Positions 61,165-64,000 of a DNA stretch of 64,000 nucleotides are shown one piece after another. The notes under the pieces were generated by a model. The model saw nothing but the letters and a program-made list of their open reading frames with translations. It searched no databases and was not told where the DNA came from. The position numbers and the translations under genes were made by a program. The first letter of the stretch is position 1. Each line of letters opens with the position of its first letter. The DNA comes from DTPU01 sp963827855 (lineage in GTDB: Bacteria; Planctomycetota; Phycisphaerae; Sedimentisphaerales; Anaerobacaceae): the NCBI GenBank assembly GCA_963827855.1, contig CAWHBY010000004.1:496001-560000 (forward strand), written 5' to 3'.

Positions 61165-62972
61165 CCCCAGCAGCCATCGCCCGTCACGATCCGGGGGAAA
61201 ACTCCTCGCCGCCATTCTGGCGAGCTTCGGCGCAGCCATTCTGCTGGTTGGATTGGCCCACTACCGCAGCCAGGTCACGAGTTTCAGGCAGGCCGCCCGC
61301 GATCAACTGACCGCGATCGCCGATCTGAAGACGGGGCAAATCGCCCGCTGGCGGAGCGAGCACCTCAATGACGCACGGTGGCTCCTCGAGACCAGGGCAC
61401 TGTCCACCGACGCGAAGGATCTGCTTGCCGCTCCAGGAGAGGGTGCTGCCCGCAGCCGGGTGCAGAGATGGCTGCAAGCCTGGCACGATCGCCAGGAGTA
61501 CAGCCAGGTCCTCCTGCTCGACAGCCAACTCCAAGTGCGCCTGGCCGCCCCCGCCGGCGAGATCCAGATGGACCCCTATGTCCGGCCGTTCGTGGAGCAG
61601 GCCCTGAGGGGCGACAGTTTGGTCGTGGTGGATCTGCACCGCGACAGCGTGTCACAGCAGATTCGCATGGGGGTGGCGGTTCCCCTGCTGGAGCCGGCCC
61701 AGGATGCCCCTCGGCCGGCTCCCATGGGGGTGCTCCTGTTCGAGATTGATCCTGCCCCCTTCCTCTTTGCCCTTATCCAGACCTGGCCTACACCCAGCCG
61801 CAGTGCGGAGACGCTCCTGGTCCGGCGAGAGGGCGACCACGTCATGTACTTGAACGAGCTTCGGCATCGTTCCCATACAGCCCTGAACCTGCGACTTCCC
61901 CTTGCAGATCGCCGGATCCCAGCCGTGCGCCTCATGCTGGGCGAGGAAGGCGTAGTAGAAGGGATCGACTACCGTGGTGTGCCATCCCTGGCCGCGATCC
62001 GCCGCATCCCTGACTCGCCATGGGGCATCGTCGCCAAGGTGGACCGGGCCGAGCTCGATGTGCCGCTGCGCAGGCAGGCGTGGACTACTGCCATGATCGG
62101 GGGGGCGCTGCTGCTGGCCGTGGCGATGGCCCTGACTGTGCTGTGGCACAGCCGCGAGAATCGCTTCATGCAGCACGAGCTGGGGGAACGTGAGCGTCTG
62201 CTTCGTGATCTCGAGACGAAAAATGAGGAGCTGGAGGCGATTGTGTATGCGGCCTCGCACGATCTCCGTGCGCCCCTGGTCAACATCGAGGGCTTCAGCC
62301 ACCGTCTTCAGGAAGCCTGCGTCGAGCTGGAATCGCTGCTACGCAGGCCGGATGTTCCATCCGCACTGCGTGAAGAGGCGGGCTCGCTCATTGGAGAGCG
62401 GATCCCCAAGGCGATGAGATTCATCCACTCCAGTGTAGGCAAGATGGCAGATCTGATCAGTGGCCTGCTGCGGGTGTCGCGTGTGGGCAGCATGGCGATC
62501 CGCGAGCAGCGGCTGGACATGGACGAGATTCTCCGGGACGTTGTTGCAGCCCAGGCGTTCCAGATCGAGCAGGCCGGGGCCGACGTGCGGGTCGAGCCCC
62601 TGCCTTCCTGCCGCAGGCGACCGGCCGTTGGTCAATCAGGTGTTTTCCAATCTGCTCGACAATGCCCTGAAGTACCGCGATCCGGCGAGGGCCCTGCGCG
62701 TGTCGATTTCCGGCCAGATGGAGGACCGCCAGGCCGTGTACATCGTGGCGGACACCGGGCGGGGGATTGCCGCGGAGCATCAGAAGAAGATCTGGGTACT
62801 GTTCCATCGGCTTCATCCGGAGGAGGCGATCCCAGGCGACGGGCTGGGCCTGAAGCTGGTGCGTCGGATCGTGGACCGGCATCGTGGCCGGGTGTGGGTG
62901 ACCTCCTCGCTGGGCCAGGGCAGCCAGTTCCACGTGGCCCTGCCCGTAGACCTCCCCCGGGCGGCCTCGTGA
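61161..62972 (+). CDS. Membrane-bound sensor histidine kinase (two frameshifts)
   Basis: About 603 residues if two compensating indels are corrected. TTG 61161 overlaps the previous stop (TTGA) and reads LTPAAIARHDPG. A G5 run at 61192-61196 must gain one base to enter KLLAAILASFGAAILLVGLA, the first membrane helix. A periplasmic sensor region follows, then helix 2 (MIGGALLLAVAMALTVLW) and HisKA (YAASHDLRAPLVNIEGFSHR). Near 62611-62620 the frame shifts back and gives the HATPase domain (GDRPLVNQVFSNLLDNALKY, GLGLKLVRRIVDRH) to TGA 62970. Start and end are in the same frame, as expected for two opposite indels. Paralogous to the kinase at 59340. Confidence 0.78.
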
Positions 62973-62999
62973 TATGATGCCAAACACTGAAAGGAACCC

Positions 63000-63467
63000 A
63001 TGAAAGACAGCGCATCCTACAACCACGTGACGATCCTGGTGGCCGAAGATGATGACGGACACGCCGTGCTCATTCAAGACCTGCTGGAGGACGTGGGGGT
63101 CAGAAATCCGGTCGTCCGATTCCGTGACGGCCAGGAGGTCCTGGACTACCTTGGCAACGACAGGGAATCGCAATTGCAGAGCGGCGGAAGATACCTCCTT
63201 CTCCTGGACATCCGCATGCCGCGCGTGGATGGAGTGGAGGTCCTTCGTCGGATGAAGACCGACGCCCGGCTGAGGGATATCCCGGTGGTCATGCTGACGA
63301 CTACGGATGACCCCCGGGAGGTCCAGAACTGCTACCAGGCGGGGTGCAGCTTCTACATCACCAAGCCGGTGGAGTTCACCCGGTTTGCGTCGGTGCTGCG
63401 CCAGGTCGGGCTGTTCCTGCTGGTAGTCAGGCTGCCCGTGGTGCGAGATGCCGATCCAGGCAAGTAG
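63000..63467 (+). CDS. Rcp1-type single-domain response regulator
   Basis: 155 residues. Receiver: ILVAEDDDGHAVLIQDLLED, phospho-Asp in LLLLDIRMPRVDGVEVLRRM, VMLTTTDDPREVQNCY and Lys in YITKPVEFTRF. The longer alpha4-region and layout match regulators paired with phytochrome-like kinases. It is 27 nt after the kinase stop, so it is the likely partner of the kinase at 61161. Confidence 0.9.
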   Translation: MKDSASYNHVTILVAEDDDGHAVLIQDLLEDVGVRNPVVRFRDGQEVLDYLGNDRESQLQSGGRYLLLLDIRMPRVDGVEVLRRMKTDARLRDIPVVMLTTTDDPREVQNCYQAGCSFYITKPVEFTRFASVLRQVGLFLLVVRLPVVRDADPGK

Positions 63468-63479
63468 GAACAGCGACGC

Positions 63480-64000
63480 ATGGGAAATGAATCGCGACAC
63501 ATCTTGATCGCAGAGGACGACGTCGGCATGGCGGAGCTTTTCTCCATGGCCCTCACCGAGCGGGGCTATCAATGCCAAGCCGTGCATTCAGCCGAAGACT
63601 GCCTGAACCGGGTCGAGAGATCCAGGCCGGACCTGCTCCTTCTCGACTATGCTTTGCCGGAGATGCAGGGTGCAGCCCTGGTGGAGCAATTGGCCCGCAC
63701 AGGCAACCTGCCGCCCTTTCTGGTGATCACCGGCCACGGCGATGAACAGGTGGCCGTGCGCATGATGAAGCTGGGGGCTCGTGACTACCTCGTCAAGGAC
63801 GCCTTGCTTCTCGACAGGCTGCCCCTGACGGTGTCGCGGGTCTTCAAGGAACTGGAGAATGAACGGAGGCTGGCAGAGGCCGAGCAGTCGCTGCTGGAGG
63901 GTGAACGGCGGTACCGAAGCCTGGTGGAGAATGTCCCGGACGTGGTGATGCGGTTCGACCGTGAGTGCAGACACCGGTTCGTCAGCCCTGCGGTTGCCCG
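63480..64000 (+). CDS. Receiver-PAS protein, partial (runs off right edge)
   Basis: 173 codons to the edge. Receiver: HILIAEDDVGMAELFSMAL, phospho-Asp in DLLLLDYALPEMQGAALVEQ, VITGHGDEQVAVRMMKLGA and Lys in RDYLVKDALL. A coiled linker (KELENERRLAEAEQSLLEGE) leads into a PAS domain (RYRSLVENVPDVVMRFDREC). Probably a receiver-PAS sensor kinase whose kinase domain is beyond the window. Continues the same-strand signalling cluster, 12 nt after the Rcp1-type regulator. Confidence 0.88.
   Translation, partial: MGNESRHILIAEDDVGMAELFSMALTERGYQCQAVHSAEDCLNRVERSRPDLLLLDYALPEMQGAALVEQLARTGNLPPFLVITGHGDEQVAVRMMKLGARDYLVKDALLLDRLPLTVSRVFKELENERRLAEAEQSLLEGERRYRSLVENVPDVVMRFDRECRHRFVSPAVA

Overview
The window is GC-rich DNA (about 60% or more by eye) with dense short interspersed repeats. 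It most likely comes from an uncultured or little-studied member of the Planctomycetota, possibly Phycisphaerae-like. This is an inference from the repeat families, a 5'-truncated TIM-barrel gene next to a Tat-exported FAD oxidoreductase, secreted proteins of unknown family, and a Gram-negative Kdo gene. No rRNA, tRNA or CRISPR array was recognised.

Layout. 1-1844: decayed TIM-barrel fragment and frameshifted FAD oxidoreductase. 1854-10837: polyphosphate island (ppk2; divergent HD, CHAD, HD, ppx-HD, ppk1), then a lipid kinase and a CYTH protein. 10850-13567: leuS. 13.7-17.8 kb: AT-richer accessory insertion, with a truncated DUF2130 fragment followed by a 1265-residue protein with a nuclease-like N-terminus (candidate defence gene). 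18.6-26.8 kb: mixed genes (PEGA-like lipoprotein, SUMF1 protein, Cys-rich protein, MFS carrier, Cys-cluster protein, kdsA, radical SAM, xerC). 26.9-28.8 kb: CapD/WbpM-like nucleotide-sugar dehydratase.

29.1-32.7 kb is the most unusual segment. Three consecutive plus-strand genes each read in frame through a UGA. In each, the UGA is followed 20-21 nt later by the apical loop of an 8-bp hairpin with a TGG loop, the spacing and shape of a bacterial SECIS element. Two are tandem secreted paralogs that share a UxxxC motif at the same place. The third is a 91-residue membrane protein. I read these as a cluster of candidate selenoproteins.

32.9-37.6 kb: cimA, a repeat-rich gap, an aldo/keto reductase and a secreted GH5 glycosidase. 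38.0-47.9 kb (minus strand): a 12-gene energy-converting group 4 [NiFe] hydrogenase operon with complex I-like subunits, including a NuoA-like protein, three antiporter-like subunits and a maturation protease. 48.0-56.4 kb (minus strand): a chemosensory operon (hybrid kinase, REC, CheA, CheR, CheD, CheY, CheX-like, Hpt, CheB) without CheW or an MCP in view. 56.8-64.0 kb: four sensor-kinase or response-regulator units, the last running off the edge.

Five probable single-base indels (FAD oxidoreductase, ppk1, kinase 59340, and two in kinase 61161) interrupt otherwise intact genes. Three fit loss of one base from a C or G run, so several may be sequence errors rather than biology.
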